From the NCBI RefSeq assembly GCF_014287435.1, contig NZ_JACOPG010000004.1, forward strand, positions 186,001 to 250,000: DNA of 64,000 nucleotides. The letters are read 5' to 3'. A program made the position numbers and the translations under genes. The notes under the pieces are model-generated. The model saw nothing but the letters and a program-made list of their open reading frames with translations, was not told the origin of the DNA and did no database searches. Below, one piece after another: positions 30,618-39,143 of the stretch; within the stretch, counting starts at the first letter, position 1, and every line of letters begins with the position of its first letter. The DNA is from Roseburia lenta. Its GTDB lineage: Bacteria; Bacillota; Clostridia; Lachnospirales; Lachnospiraceae.

Positions 30618-32702
30618 ATGGGTAAATCCTTATTTATCGCAGAGAAACCGAGCGTTGCACAGCAGTTTGGTGCGGCTTTGGGTGAAAATCTGAGCAGACG
30701 TGACGGTTATCTGGAGGGAGAGCATATGGTCATTACCTGGTGCGTCGGACACCTGGTGACTATGAGTTATCCCGATGTTTATGATGAAAAATACAAAAAA
30801 TGGCGTTTGGAGACACTTCCTTTTTTACCGACGGAGTTCAAATACGAGGTCATATCTTCAAGTGCCAAGCAGTATGGTATTGTTACCAGCCTGATGAAGC
30901 GGGACGATGTGGATACCATCTATGTCTGTACGGACTCGGGACGTGAGGGAGAATACATATATCGTCTGGTGGAACAGATGTCTGGCGTGACCGGCAAGGT
31001 CAGAAAGCGTGTCTGGATTGATTCGCAGACAGAGGAGGAAATCCTGCGTGGGGTCAAGGAGGCAAAAGATCTTTCGGAATATGACAATTTGTCCGATGCA
31101 GCCTATCTGCGCGCCAAAGAAGATTATCTGATGGGAATCAATTTTTCACGCTTGCTCTCGATCCGCTATGGCAATTCCATGGCAAATTTTTTGAATGAAA
31201 AATATTGTGTGGTGTCGGTCGGACGTGTCATGACCTGTGTTCTTGGCATGATCGTGCGCCGGGAAAGAGAAATCCGCAATTTTGAAAAGACACCATTTTA
31301 CCGCGTGCTGGCGGGGGTCGATGTGGCAGGTGCTAATCTTTCCATGGAGTGGAAAGCGGTCGTGGGATCGCGCTATGAGAATTCGCCTTTGCTTTACAAG
31401 GAAAATGGCTTTAAAGAGATGGCGAGTGCCGTCAAACTGATCGAGGAGACCTTGGAGATGGAGCCCGGCAGTGCGGTTTTAGATGAAGAACGGCGCATCA
31501 TGGGACAGGCAAAGGGAAGCATCGAGAAGATCGAAAAGAAGAAAGAAAAGAAAAAGCCGCCGCTTTTATACAACTTAGCGGAATTGCAGAATGACTGTTC
31601 CAAGTTCTTTAAGATCAGCCCGGACGAGACACTTGCGGTCGTGCAGGAACTCTATGAAAAGAAATTGGTTACCTATCCGCGAACGGATGCCAGAGTCTTA
31701 TCGACGGCTGTGGCAAAGGAGATCCACAAGAATATCCGTGGACTTTTAGGCATTCCGGGTGTCCGGGACTACGCGCAGACCATCCTGGATCAGGAGATGT
31801 ATAAGGGGCTTGCCAAGACACGTTATGTCAATGACAAGCAGATCACCGACCACTATGCCATCATTCCGACCGGACAGGGCTTGTCTGCCTTAAAGGGATT
31901 AAATAGCAGGGCGGTTTATATTTATGAGACGATCGTGCGTCGTTTTCTGGCGATCTTTTATCCGCCGGCAGAATATGAAAAGTTAAATTTTACTATAAAA
32001 AGTGGAAGTGAATACTTCTTTGCATCCGAGAAATATTTAAAAGAGCCGGGCTATCTTAGCCTGATGGAATATTCTTTCCGCAAGAAAAAAACTGCCACGG
32101 CGGATGCCAAGGAGGCAGCAGCGGTGGATAATGGCTCGGAGGAAAACGAGGGCGAAGAGGACGAGAATTTAAACATCAATATGGCGGAAGTCCTTGCCCA
32201 GATCAAAAAGGGCGATGAGGTTGGGATCGGCAGCATGCAGATCAAGGAAGGCGAGACTTCACCGCCAAAGCGCTACAATTCCGGTGCTATGATCCTTGCC
32301 ATGGAAAATGCCGGGCAACTGATAGAGGATGAGGAATTGCGTTCCCAGATCAAGGGAAGCGGTATCGGAACCTCTGCAACGCGTGCAGAGATCCTAAAGA
32401 AACTGGTAAATAACAAGTATATTGCCCTAAATAAAAAGACCCAGATCTACACCCCGACCTTACAGGGAGAAATGATCTTTGACGTCGTGAATGCTTCGAT
32501 CCCGTCACTTTTAAATCCGGAGTTGACGGCAAGTTGGGAAAAGGGGCTGACCTACGTGGCAGACGGTGAGATCACGGCAGATGAATATATGGTAAAATTA
32601 GAGAATTTTATCAAACAAAAGACAGCACGTGTGCTGGCAAATAACAATCAATATGCCATGCAGGGTATGTACCGTGCAGCAGCACAATATTATAAAAAAT
32701 AG
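30618..32702 (+). CDS. topB: DNA topoisomerase III
   Basis: This 694-residue type IA topoisomerase opens with the TOPRIM motif SLFIAEKPSVAQQFGAAL and has CTDSGREGEYIYRL. The active-site tyrosine is Tyr353 in VTYPRTDARVLS. DKQITDHYAIIPTG and the GSGIGTSATRAEILKKL segment are also characteristic. An acidic, low-complexity insert (about residues 490-520) precedes the C-terminal part. It lacks the C-terminal zinc fingers of TopA. The gene follows the ATPase-like gene by 4 bp and is probably co-transcribed with it. A chromosomal copy is expected to act in decatenation. Confidence 0.94.
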   Translation: MGKSLFIAEKPSVAQQFGAALGENLSRRDGYLEGEHMVITWCVGHLVTMSYPDVYDEKYKKWRLETLPFLPTEFKYEVISSSAKQYGIVTSLMKRDDVDTIYVCTDSGREGEYIYRLVEQMSGVTGKVRKRVWIDSQTEEEILRGVKEAKDLSEYDNLSDAAYLRAKEDYLMGINFSRLLSIRYGNSMANFLNEKYCVVSVGRVMTCVLGMIVRREREIRNFEKTPFYRVLAGVDVAGANLSMEWKAVVGSRYENSPLLYKENGFKEMASAVKLIEETLEMEPGSAVLDEERRIMGQAKGSIEKIEKKKEKKKPPLLYNLAELQNDCSKFFKISPDETLAVVQELYEKKLVTYPRTDARVLSTAVAKEIHKNIRGLLGIPGVRDYAQTILDQEMYKGLAKTRYVNDKQITDHYAIIPTGQGLSALKGLNSRAVYIYETIVRRFLAIFYPPAEYEKLNFTIKSGSEYFFASEKYLKEPGYLSLMEYSFRKKKTATADAKEAAAVDNGSEENEGEEDENLNINMAEVLAQIKKGDEVGIGSMQIKEGETSPPKRYNSGAMILAMENAGQLIEDEELRSQIKGSGIGTSATRAEILKKLVNNKYIALNKKTQIYTPTLQGEMIFDVVNASIPSLLNPELTASWEKGLTYVADGEITADEYMVKLENFIKQKTARVLANNNQYAMQGMYRAAAQYYKK

Positions 32703-32720
32703 AAAAGGATGGAAAAGAAA

Positions 32721-33398
32721 ATGGAACATTGCAAAGTAAAAAACATGTATGACCTGACACAGACATTGGCAGCACCATTGCTTGAAACCGTGGATTATCC
32801 ATGGGAGGCATTGCCAAAAATAGGAGAGTTCATTAAAGAAATCGGACCAAAGCTTGACCCGGAAGTTTTTGAACGGCGTGGAGAAAATATCTGGATTGCA
32901 AAATCGGTATCCATTGCAGCAACAGCTACATTAAATGGTCCGCTCATCATTGATGAAGACACCGAAGTACGTCCGGGCGCATTTATCCGTGGCAATGTTA
33001 TTGTTGGTAAGAACTGTGTTGTAGGGAATTCAACAGAATTGAAAAATGTGATTCTGTTTAATGTTGTTCAGGTACCACATTATAATTATGTTGGAGATTC
33101 CGTACTTGGTTTCCATTCACATATGGGGGCTGGTTCCATTACCTCTAATGTTAAGAGTGATAAGACACTTGTGGTTGTAAAAGACCGCTATGAAAGCAAG
33201 GAAGAGATTGCGACAGGCCTTAAAAAATTCGGTGCAATGCTTGGCGATTATGTAGAAGTTGGATGTAACAGTGTATTAAATCCAGGTACGGTGGTATGCT
33301 CACATTCTAATATTTATCCAGTATCTTGTGTACGTGGAGTCATCCCGGCAAACTCCATTTTTAAAGATAAAGACCACGTGGTAAAAAAAGAAGCGTAG
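32721..33398 (+). CDS. Left-handed beta-helix (hexapeptide repeat) acyltransferase-like protein
   Basis: This protein of about 225 residues has a short helical N-terminus (LTQTLAAPLLETVDYPW) and then hexapeptide repeats such as IWIAKSVSIAATATLNGPLIID and VRPGAFIRGNVIVGKNCVVGN. It resembles the C-terminal acetyltransferase part of GlmU, including the GAGSITSNVKSD loop, but has no N-terminal uridyltransferase domain. It may acetylate a sugar nucleotide, although the acceptor is unknown. An ATG at 32709 is also in frame but sits on top of the AAAAGG site, so 32721 is preferred. Confidence 0.82.
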   Translation: MEHCKVKNMYDLTQTLAAPLLETVDYPWEALPKIGEFIKEIGPKLDPEVFERRGENIWIAKSVSIAATATLNGPLIIDEDTEVRPGAFIRGNVIVGKNCVVGNSTELKNVILFNVVQVPHYNYVGDSVLGFHSHMGAGSITSNVKSDKTLVVVKDRYESKEEIATGLKKFGAMLGDYVEVGCNSVLNPGTVVCSHSNIYPVSCVRGVIPANSIFKDKDHVVKKEA

Positions 33399-33466
33399 GA
33401 AAGCGCAAGGAAAGAGAAAAAGGTCTAGACGAACCGCAGAAAATGTGAGAAAATAAGCAGAGTGTG

Positions 33467-33506
33467 TTAGTTATTTTTTTAACTAAGCAAGGCATAGCCA
33501 TATGAT
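33467..33506 (+). promoter_or_regulatory. Possible operator-promoter before the NifU-like gene
   Basis: An inverted repeat TTAGTTA-tttttt-TAACTAA (33467-33486) overlaps a weak -35 (TTAACT), with TATGAT 16 bp downstream. It could instead be a terminator of the upstream gene. Confidence 0.35.
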
Positions 33507-33539
33507 GCATGCTTTATGTATTATGAAAGGAGTCTTATA

Positions 33540-34241
33540 ATGATTTACACAAAGGAAGTTGAAAACATGTGTCCTGTTGCAAAGGGCGCAAAACATGAAC
33601 CAGCTCCAATTCCTGAAGAAGGAAAATGGGTGCATTCTAAGAAGATTGAAGATATTTCAGGCTTTACACATGGTGTGGGCTGGTGTGCTCCTCAGCAGGG
33701 CGCATGTAAGTTGTCTTTGAATGTTAAGAACGGTGTTATTGAAGAAGCATTGGTAGAGACAATCGGATGTTCTGGTATGACACATTCCGCAGCAATGGCA
33801 GCAGAGATCTTGCAGGGCAAGACAATTCTTGAAGCATTAAACACAGACCTTGTTTGTGATGCTATCAATACAGCAATGAGAGAGTTATTCTTACAGATCG
33901 TTTACGGACGTACACAGTCTGCATTCTCTGATGATGGACTTGCTATCGGTGCCGGACTTGAAGACTTAGGAAAGGGTCTTCGTTCCCAGGTTGGTACTAT
34001 GTACGCAACCAAGGCAAAGGGTGTTCGTTATCTGGAAATGGCAGAAGGCTATGTTACAGGTATTGCTCTTGATGCTGACGACGAAGTTATCGGTTACCAG
34101 TTCGTTTCCCTTGGAAAGATGACAGACTTCATCAAAAAGGGTGATGACGCAAATACTGCTTGGGAAAAGGCTTCCGGTTCTTACGGACGTGTTACACCAG
34201 AGCAGGGCGCTGTTAAGATCATCGACCCAAGAGTAGAGTAG
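33540..34241 (+). CDS. NifU/IscU-like iron-sulfur scaffold protein
   Basis: This 233-residue protein has a NifU-N-type core: HGVGWCAPQQGACKLSLNVKNG, then IGCSGMTHSAAMAAEILQGKT and LNTDLVCDAINTAMRELF. Cysteines in these three segments match the positions of cluster-binding residues in IscU. The C-terminal half (from about residue 145) is not found in IscU. It is always worth reading with the next gene: the pair recurs in Lachnospiraceae. The start is the ATG 6 bp after AAAGGAG. Codon use is strongly biased (GGT, GTT, AAG, GCA), like ilvC, which suggests high expression. Which target receives the cluster is unknown. Confidence 0.72.
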   Translation: MIYTKEVENMCPVAKGAKHEPAPIPEEGKWVHSKKIEDISGFTHGVGWCAPQQGACKLSLNVKNGVIEEALVETIGCSGMTHSAAMAAEILQGKTILEALNTDLVCDAINTAMRELFLQIVYGRTQSAFSDDGLAIGAGLEDLGKGLRSQVGTMYATKAKGVRYLEMAEGYVTGIALDADDEVIGYQFVSLGKMTDFIKKGDDANTAWEKASGSYGRVTPEQGAVKIIDPRVE

Positions 34242-34261
34242 TAGAAAGGAGACGTAAGAAG

Positions 34262-35272
34262 ATGGCTTTATTTGAATCATATGAAAGAAGAATTGACCAG
34301 ATCAATGCTGTTTTAAATAGTTATGGTATCAGCTCTATCGAAGAAGCTGAGAAGATCACAAAGGATGCTGGACTTGATGTATATGAGCAGGTTAAGAAGA
34401 TCCAGCCGATCTGTTTTGAAAATGCATGCTGGGCATACACAGTAGGTGCAGCGATCGCAATCAAGAAGGGATGCCGTAGAGCCGCTGATGCAGCAGCTGC
34501 AATCGGTGAAGGACTTCAGGCATTCTGTATCCCTGGTTCTGTAGCAGATCACCGTAAGGTAGGTCTTGGACATGGTAACCTTGGAAAGATGTTATTAGAG
34601 GAAGAGACAGAGTGCTTCTGCTTCTTAGCAGGACATGAGTCATTTGCAGCAGCAGAAGGTGCGATCGGTATCGCTGAGAAGGCAAACAAGGTTCGTCAGA
34701 AACCTCTGCGTGTTATCTTAAATGGTCTTGGAAAAGATGCTGCACAGATCATTTCCCGTATCAACGGATTTACTTACGTTGAGACAAAGTATGACTACAA
34801 GGAAGCAAAACTTAATGTAGTATATGAAAAGGCATACTCAGATGGACTTCGTGCATCTGTTAAGTGTTATGGTGCTGATGATGTTCAGGAAGGTGTTGCG
34901 ATCATGCACTTTGAGAACGTTGGTGTATCTATCACAGGTAACTCAACCAACCCAACACGTTTCCAGCATCCGGTAGCAGGTACATACAAGAAAGAGTGTA
35001 TCGAGCAGGGTAAAAAGTACTTCTCAGTAGCATCAGGCGGTGGTACAGGACGTACACTTCATCCGGACAACATGGCAGCAGGTCCTGCTTCTTATGGTAT
35101 GACAGATACTTTAGGACGTATGCATTCTGATGCACAGTTCGCAGGTTCTTCTTCTGTTCCGGCTCACGTTGAGATGATGGGACTGATCGGTATGGGTAAC
35201 AACCCAATGGTAGGTGCTACCGTTGCTGTTGCTGTATCCGTTCAAGAGGCTGCTGACGCTGGCAAGTTCTAA
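34262..35272 (+). CDS. GGGtGRT family protein of unknown function
   Basis: This 336-residue protein carries the motif that names the family, SGGGTGRTLHPDN (about residues 257-268). It begins with FESYERRIDQINAVLNSYGI and has FENACWAYTVGAAIAIKKGC and AFCIPGSVADHRKVGLGHGN. No membrane segment or signal peptide is visible. Glycine-rich loops suggest a nucleotide or cofactor site, but none is proven. It follows the NifU-like gene by 20 bp with a GAAAGGAGACG site and shares its biased codon use, so the two are one highly expressed unit. A terminator follows. Confidence 0.85.
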   Translation: MALFESYERRIDQINAVLNSYGISSIEEAEKITKDAGLDVYEQVKKIQPICFENACWAYTVGAAIAIKKGCRRAADAAAAIGEGLQAFCIPGSVADHRKVGLGHGNLGKMLLEEETECFCFLAGHESFAAAEGAIGIAEKANKVRQKPLRVILNGLGKDAAQIISRINGFTYVETKYDYKEAKLNVVYEKAYSDGLRASVKCYGADDVQEGVAIMHFENVGVSITGNSTNPTRFQHPVAGTYKKECIEQGKKYFSVASGGGTGRTLHPDNMAAGPASYGMTDTLGRMHSDAQFAGSSSVPAHVEMMGLIGMGNNPMVGATVAVAVSVQEAADAGKF

Positions 35273-35305
35273 AAATAGACAATAATATCCCGGTCTGGGA
35301 TCATG

Positions 35306-35337
35306 GGATCCCCGTGCTATTTGGCACGGGGATTTTA
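35306..35337 (+). terminator. Terminator after the GGGtGRT gene
   Basis: ATCCCCGTGC-tatttg-GCACGGGGAT is followed by TTT. A smaller ATCCC/GGGAT hairpin precedes it. Confidence 0.85.
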
Positions 35338-35377
35338 TAGTACATATAAGTATTTAAGAGAAAGAAAAGGGAAGATC

Positions 35378-36508
35378 ATGGGAGAATCAAAAGTATATTT
35401 CACATCTTTTAAAACGACAGAACATGAAAACCTGATCCAGAAACTGCATCGTCTTATGAAGCAGGCTGGATTTGAAAACATTGATTTTAATGAAAAATAT
35501 GCTGCCATCAAGATCCATTTTGGAGAATATGGAAATCTTGCATTTCTTCGTCCAAATTATGCCAAGGTGGTTGCAGATTATGTCAAGGAACTCGGCGGAA
35601 AGGCATTTCTTACGGATTGCAATACCCTTTATGTCGGCAGCAGAAAGAATGCGCTGGATCATCTGGATACAGCCTATGTCAACGGATTTTCGCCCTTACA
35701 GACAGGCTGCCATGTGATCATTGGTGATGGCTTAAAGGGAACGGACGAGACGATTGTTCCAATCGATGGGGAATATGTAAAGGAAGCCAAGATCGGACAT
35801 GCCATTATGGATGCAGATGTCTTTATTTCTCTGACACACTTTAAGGGACACGAGACGGCAGGTTTTGGCGGTGCGATCAAAAATATCGGTATGGGCTGCG
35901 GATCAAGAGCCGGTAAGATGGAACAGCACTGTGAGGGCAAGCCGAGTGCAGATAAGGATCTGTGTGTGGGCTGTGGTGCCTGCAGCCGTATCTGTGCACA
36001 TGGTGCGCCGGTCATAGCAAACGGCAAGGCGACGATCGATCATGATAAGTGTGTGGGCTGTGGCAGATGTCTGGCAGTTTGTCCAAAGGATGCCATCACG
36101 GCGGATTTTGCAGATTCGATCGCAATGCTCAATTATAAGATGGCAGAGTATGCCTATGCCGTATGTAAGGACAGACCGTGCTTCCATGTGTCATTGATCT
36201 GTGATGTTTCACCGAACTGCGATTGCCATGCAGAAAATGATATTCCAATTATTCCGAATATCGGAATGCTTGCATCTTTTGACCCGGTAGCATTAGACCA
36301 GGCATGTGCTGACCTTTGCAATAAAATGCCTGCGATGTCAGGAAGTCTGTTAGATGAAAATGAAAAGAATTTACCAGAAGAAGAGCATGCACATTGTGGA
36401 CACGATCATTTTAAGATGACGCACCCGGATACTGAGTGGGAGTCCTGTCTGGATCATGCAGAGAAGATGGGGCTTGGTACGAGAGCCTATGAATTGGTGC
36501 AGGTGTAA
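35378..36508 (+). CDS. DUF362 protein with a two-cluster ferredoxin domain
   Basis: This 376-residue protein has an N-terminal DUF362 domain (residues 5-185; IKIHFGEYGNLAFLRPNYAKVV, LTHFKGHETAGFGGAIKNIGMGCGSR) and a ferredoxin-like domain. The two CxxCxxCxxxC motifs, CVGCGACSRIC and CVGCGRCLAVCP, lie near residues 195-235. It ends with a histidine-rich, acidic tail (EEEHAHCGHDHF) that may bind metal. DUF362 proteins are thought to be redox or cluster-related, but no reaction is established. The start after AAAAGGGAAG removes 25 residues of a longer frame that runs through the terminator. The nitroreductase follows at 12 bp. Confidence 0.88.
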   Translation: MGESKVYFTSFKTTEHENLIQKLHRLMKQAGFENIDFNEKYAAIKIHFGEYGNLAFLRPNYAKVVADYVKELGGKAFLTDCNTLYVGSRKNALDHLDTAYVNGFSPLQTGCHVIIGDGLKGTDETIVPIDGEYVKEAKIGHAIMDADVFISLTHFKGHETAGFGGAIKNIGMGCGSRAGKMEQHCEGKPSADKDLCVGCGACSRICAHGAPVIANGKATIDHDKCVGCGRCLAVCPKDAITADFADSIAMLNYKMAEYAYAVCKDRPCFHVSLICDVSPNCDCHAENDIPIIPNIGMLASFDPVALDQACADLCNKMPAMSGSLLDENEKNLPEEEHAHCGHDHFKMTHPDTEWESCLDHAEKMGLGTRAYELVQV

Positions 36509-36520
36509 AGGGGCAAAAAG

Positions 36521-37246
36521 ATGAATGAGATCATAAAAAGCCTTTATGACAGAAAGTCTGTACGTGTGTTTGAGGACAGACCGATCCCGGCAGACATGAA
36601 AAAGACGATCTTAGAGACGGCGGCGCAGGCACCTTCTGCCGGATGTCAGCAGTTATATACGATCATTGATGTGACGGATCAGGCGATCAAGGATACGCTG
36701 GCAGATTTTTGTGACCATCAGCCTTTTATCGCAAAGGCAGATATGGTGGAGGTATTTTGTGCAGATTGTAAGAAATGGTATGATGCCTATATAGAGGCAG
36801 GCTGCAGCCCAAGACATCCCGGTGTGGGAGATCTCATGCTTGCGGTCACGGATGCGACGATCGCAGCGCAAAATACGGTCGTGGCGGCAGAAAGTCTTGG
36901 CATTGGATCTTGCTATATCGGTGACATCATAGAAAATCAGGAAGACGTCGCAAAACTTTTGCATTTGCCGGACTATGTATTTCCAGCAGCCATGTTGGTC
37001 TACGGATGGCCGACCGACCAGCAAAAGATGCGCAAGAAACCAGAACGCTGCCCACAGGAATACATTGTGCATGAAAACACGTATCACAGTATGGATGGAG
37101 CAGAACTGCGTGGTATGTTGGCACACCATTGTAAGCAAAGATCTTTTGAAGATTGGTGCGCAGCATTCTGCGAGCGCAAATACAATTCAGACTTTTCTAA
37201 GGAAATGACAAGGTCAGTGGAAGTATATTTAAAGCAATATCATTAA
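36521..37246 (+). CDS. Nitroreductase family protein
   Basis: This 241-residue FMN-dependent oxidoreductase has the N-terminal FMN motif YDRKSVRVFEDRPI and the APSAGCQQLY loop. The middle AAQNTVVAAESLGIGSCYIGDI and the YGWPTDQQKMRKKPE segment are typical of the NfsA/FRP branch. It forms a unit with the DUF362 ferredoxin protein, which could supply electrons; that link is inference. The substrate is unknown. The start follows AAGGGGC. Confidence 0.88.
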   Translation: MNEIIKSLYDRKSVRVFEDRPIPADMKKTILETAAQAPSAGCQQLYTIIDVTDQAIKDTLADFCDHQPFIAKADMVEVFCADCKKWYDAYIEAGCSPRHPGVGDLMLAVTDATIAAQNTVVAAESLGIGSCYIGDIIENQEDVAKLLHLPDYVFPAAMLVYGWPTDQQKMRKKPERCPQEYIVHENTYHSMDGAELRGMLAHHCKQRSFEDWCAAFCERKYNSDFSKEMTRSVEVYLKQYH

Positions 37247-37263
37247 AAGAAGAAAGTACAGTG

Positions 37264-37292
37264 AAAGGCAGGAAGAAATTCCTGCCTTTTTG
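37264..37292 (+). terminator. Terminator after the nitroreductase gene
   Basis: AAAGGCAGGAA-gaaa-TTCCTGCCTTT is a perfect 11-bp stem with a T run. Confidence 0.92.
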
Positions 37293-37310
37293 TATGGGCA
37301 CAGAAACTCC

Positions 37311-37360
37311 TTGACACATATATCGCACTGCGATACAATATGATATATCGAAGTGCGATA
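37311..37360 (+). promoter_or_regulatory. padR promoter with two operator palindromes
   Basis: A consensus TTGACA (37311) and TACAAT (37334) are 17 bp apart. The palindrome TATCGCA-c-TGCGATA (37321-37335) fills the spacer and touches the -10. A second, imperfect copy TATCGAAGTGCGATA lies at 37346-37360, 25 bp centre to centre. This is a textbook layout for autorepression by the PadR protein encoded next. Confidence 0.88.
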
Positions 37361-37388
37361 TATATTCTGGAATATAAGAGGTTTTATC

Positions 37389-37700
37389 ATGGATGCGCAT
37401 ATCAAAAAAGTATACGTGCCAATGACGGAGACAGGTTTTTACATTTTACTGTGTTTACAGGAACCCAACCATGGTTATGGCATTGTGCAAAAGGTAAAAA
37501 CTATGACGGGTGGTGACATTGTATTGGCACCGGGAACCATGTATGGCAGTCTGTCAAAGATGGAAAAGGACGGACTGATCTCTTTTGTGCGAGAGGAGGA
37601 CAAGCGGAAAATATACGAGATCACGGCACTCGGCAGGGAAGTGCTGGAAACCGAAAAGAAACGAATTGATCGATTGTACCGGAATATGAAGGAGATGTAG
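37389..37700 (+). CDS. PadR family transcriptional regulator
   Basis: This 103-residue protein is a PadR-type winged helix: TGFYILLCLQEPNHGYGIVQKVK, then the recognition region LAPGTMYGSLSKMEKDGLI and a wing FVREEDKRKIYEIT. A short C-terminal helix probably dimerises. The ATG at 37389 follows AAGAGG by 8 bp. The two palindromes in its promoter predict autoregulation. The gene is followed at 2 bp by the DUF2812 protein, the usual partner, whose level it presumably controls in response to an unknown signal. Confidence 0.92.
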   Translation: MDAHIKKVYVPMTETGFYILLCLQEPNHGYGIVQKVKTMTGGDIVLAPGTMYGSLSKMEKDGLISFVREEDKRKIYEITALGREVLETEKKRIDRLYRNMKEM

Positions 37701-37702
37701 CT

Positions 37703-38665
37703 ATGAAAGATAAGAAGATCACTTTTAAGTATTTTTCCATTGCAGAATATGAAAAAGAAGAAGCATATTTGCGCAAAATGCATCAGCAAGGCTGGAAACT
37801 GGTAAAGATATCACTCCGTTATCTCTATGTCCGTGCCTATATTTTTGAAAAGTGTCAGCCGGAGGATGTGATCTACCGCACCGACTATGATCAGACCGGT
37901 GGAGACGCCTATATACAGATGTTTGCGGACTGCGGCTGGGAATATTTGTTTGATTTTGATGAGAGTTCTTATTTTCGGAAGAAAAAAGAGGATATCGCAG
38001 AGGATGAAGATATTTTTTGTGACGATGCATCCCGGCTTGCCATGGTACGGCGTGTCTTTAAGGCAAGATATATCCCTTATCTTACCCTTTGCGTATCAGA
38101 TATTATTTTTTGGATCGGCTTGGATTCACTGATCTACATGGGATCCGGAAAAAGCGGACTCATCATCACCACGATACTTTGGATAACCATTCTGCTGGCG
38201 CTCTTATACTTAGGAGTATTGACAATGCAGTTTTATAAATGTGAAAAGAAACTGGCAGAGGAAACAGAGGCGGCAGAAGGCGTTAAGTACAAATATATAG
38301 GATTGGCGGTACTTTGGGTAGCGCTGGCTCTGGTGACCGGTATTCTGATCCTATATGCCAATCGTTCCGATTATTCGGTCACAGACCGGGACAATGGTTT
38401 TTCCATAGAGAGCAAACGGATGAATACGGAACTGGAACGCGAGTATGAGGCGCAAAAAGGGGATCAGATCGCAATCGGGCATGATATTGATGATGGTTAT
38501 ATTGAGATCACGATCGAGGATAGCGAGGGTCAAGTCCTTGCAAGTCAATCTTATGAAGATTGGAGTGAGGATATCCAGACCATAGTGGTTCCTAAGGATG
38601 GCAGGTATCGCATTATTTGTAAGGGAAGACATGCGAGAGGCAGCATTCAGGTAAACCTGGAGTAG
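37703..38665 (+). CDS. DUF2812 domain membrane protein
   Basis: This 320-residue protein begins with the soluble DUF2812 domain (residues 5-110; FKYFSIAEYEKEEAYLRKMHQQGWKL and MFADCGWEYLFDFDESSYF). Three membrane helices follow (about 118-142, 150-175 and 198-220), then an extracytoplasmic beta-rich domain of about 100 residues. DUF2812 proteins are almost always next to PadR regulators and may sense membrane or envelope conditions, but the function is not established. Confidence 0.87.
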   Translation: MKDKKITFKYFSIAEYEKEEAYLRKMHQQGWKLVKISLRYLYVRAYIFEKCQPEDVIYRTDYDQTGGDAYIQMFADCGWEYLFDFDESSYFRKKKEDIAEDEDIFCDDASRLAMVRRVFKARYIPYLTLCVSDIIFWIGLDSLIYMGSGKSGLIITTILWITILLALLYLGVLTMQFYKCEKKLAEETEAAEGVKYKYIGLAVLWVALALVTGILILYANRSDYSVTDRDNGFSIESKRMNTELEREYEAQKGDQIAIGHDIDDGYIEITIEDSEGQVLASQSYEDWSEDIQTIVVPKDGRYRIICKGRHARGSIQVNLE

Positions 38666-38670
38666 CAATT

Positions 38671-38699
38671 TTGCATACAGATAGAAAAAGTGCTAGAGT
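38671..38699 (+). promoter_or_regulatory. Promoter of the yhcH-like gene
   Basis: TTGCAT, 17 bp, TAGAGT, 34 bp before the start. Confidence 0.6.
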
Positions 38700-38732
38700 A
38701 GAGGATAGGATTTTTGACAAAGGAGAATACAA

Positions 38733-39143
38733 ATGACTTTAGAGGAAGCAGTAGCATATTTAAAAGAAGAGGACTTAGCCACTATGGCAGTCGGCACATA
38801 TGAAGTGGATGGAGATTTCTACTTTATGATCCAGGAGTATGAGACCAAGGAAGCGGCAGATTGTCGTCTGGAAACCCACAAGAACTATACGGATATTCAG
38901 TGGATCATTTCCGGCGAGGAAGCCATTGATACGGTAAATGTGGCAGGGCTTACTGTAGAGGAAGCCTATGACGCAGACCGTGACGTGGCATTTTGGCAGG
39001 AACCTGCAGAAATGTGCCATATGGTATTATCTTCCGGTTCCTACGCGATCCTGCCACCGAGCATCGCACATAAACCTGGCATGCGTGCAGGAAGTCAGGC
39101 ATCCCCGGTCAAAAAATGTGTGGGAAAGGTGCGCGTTCACTAA
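38733..39143 (+). CDS. YhcH/YjgK/YiaL family protein
   Basis: This 136-residue cupin-like protein belongs to the DUF386 (EbgC/YhcH) family. Diagnostic parts are ADCRLETHKNYTDIQWIISGEEAID, AFWQEPAEMCHMVLSSGSYAILPPSIAHKPG and a terminal VKKCVGKVRV. The histidines and acidic residues of HKNYTDI and IAHKPG are the usual metal ligands. Relatives are linked to sialic acid and other sugar catabolism, but the neighbours here give no such context. It is about 15 residues shorter at the N-terminus than many members. AAAGGAGAA precedes the start. Confidence 0.88.
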   Translation: MTLEEAVAYLKEEDLATMAVGTYEVDGDFYFMIQEYETKEAADCRLETHKNYTDIQWIISGEEAIDTVNVAGLTVEEAYDADRDVAFWQEPAEMCHMVLSSGSYAILPPSIAHKPGMRAGSQASPVKKCVGKVRVH

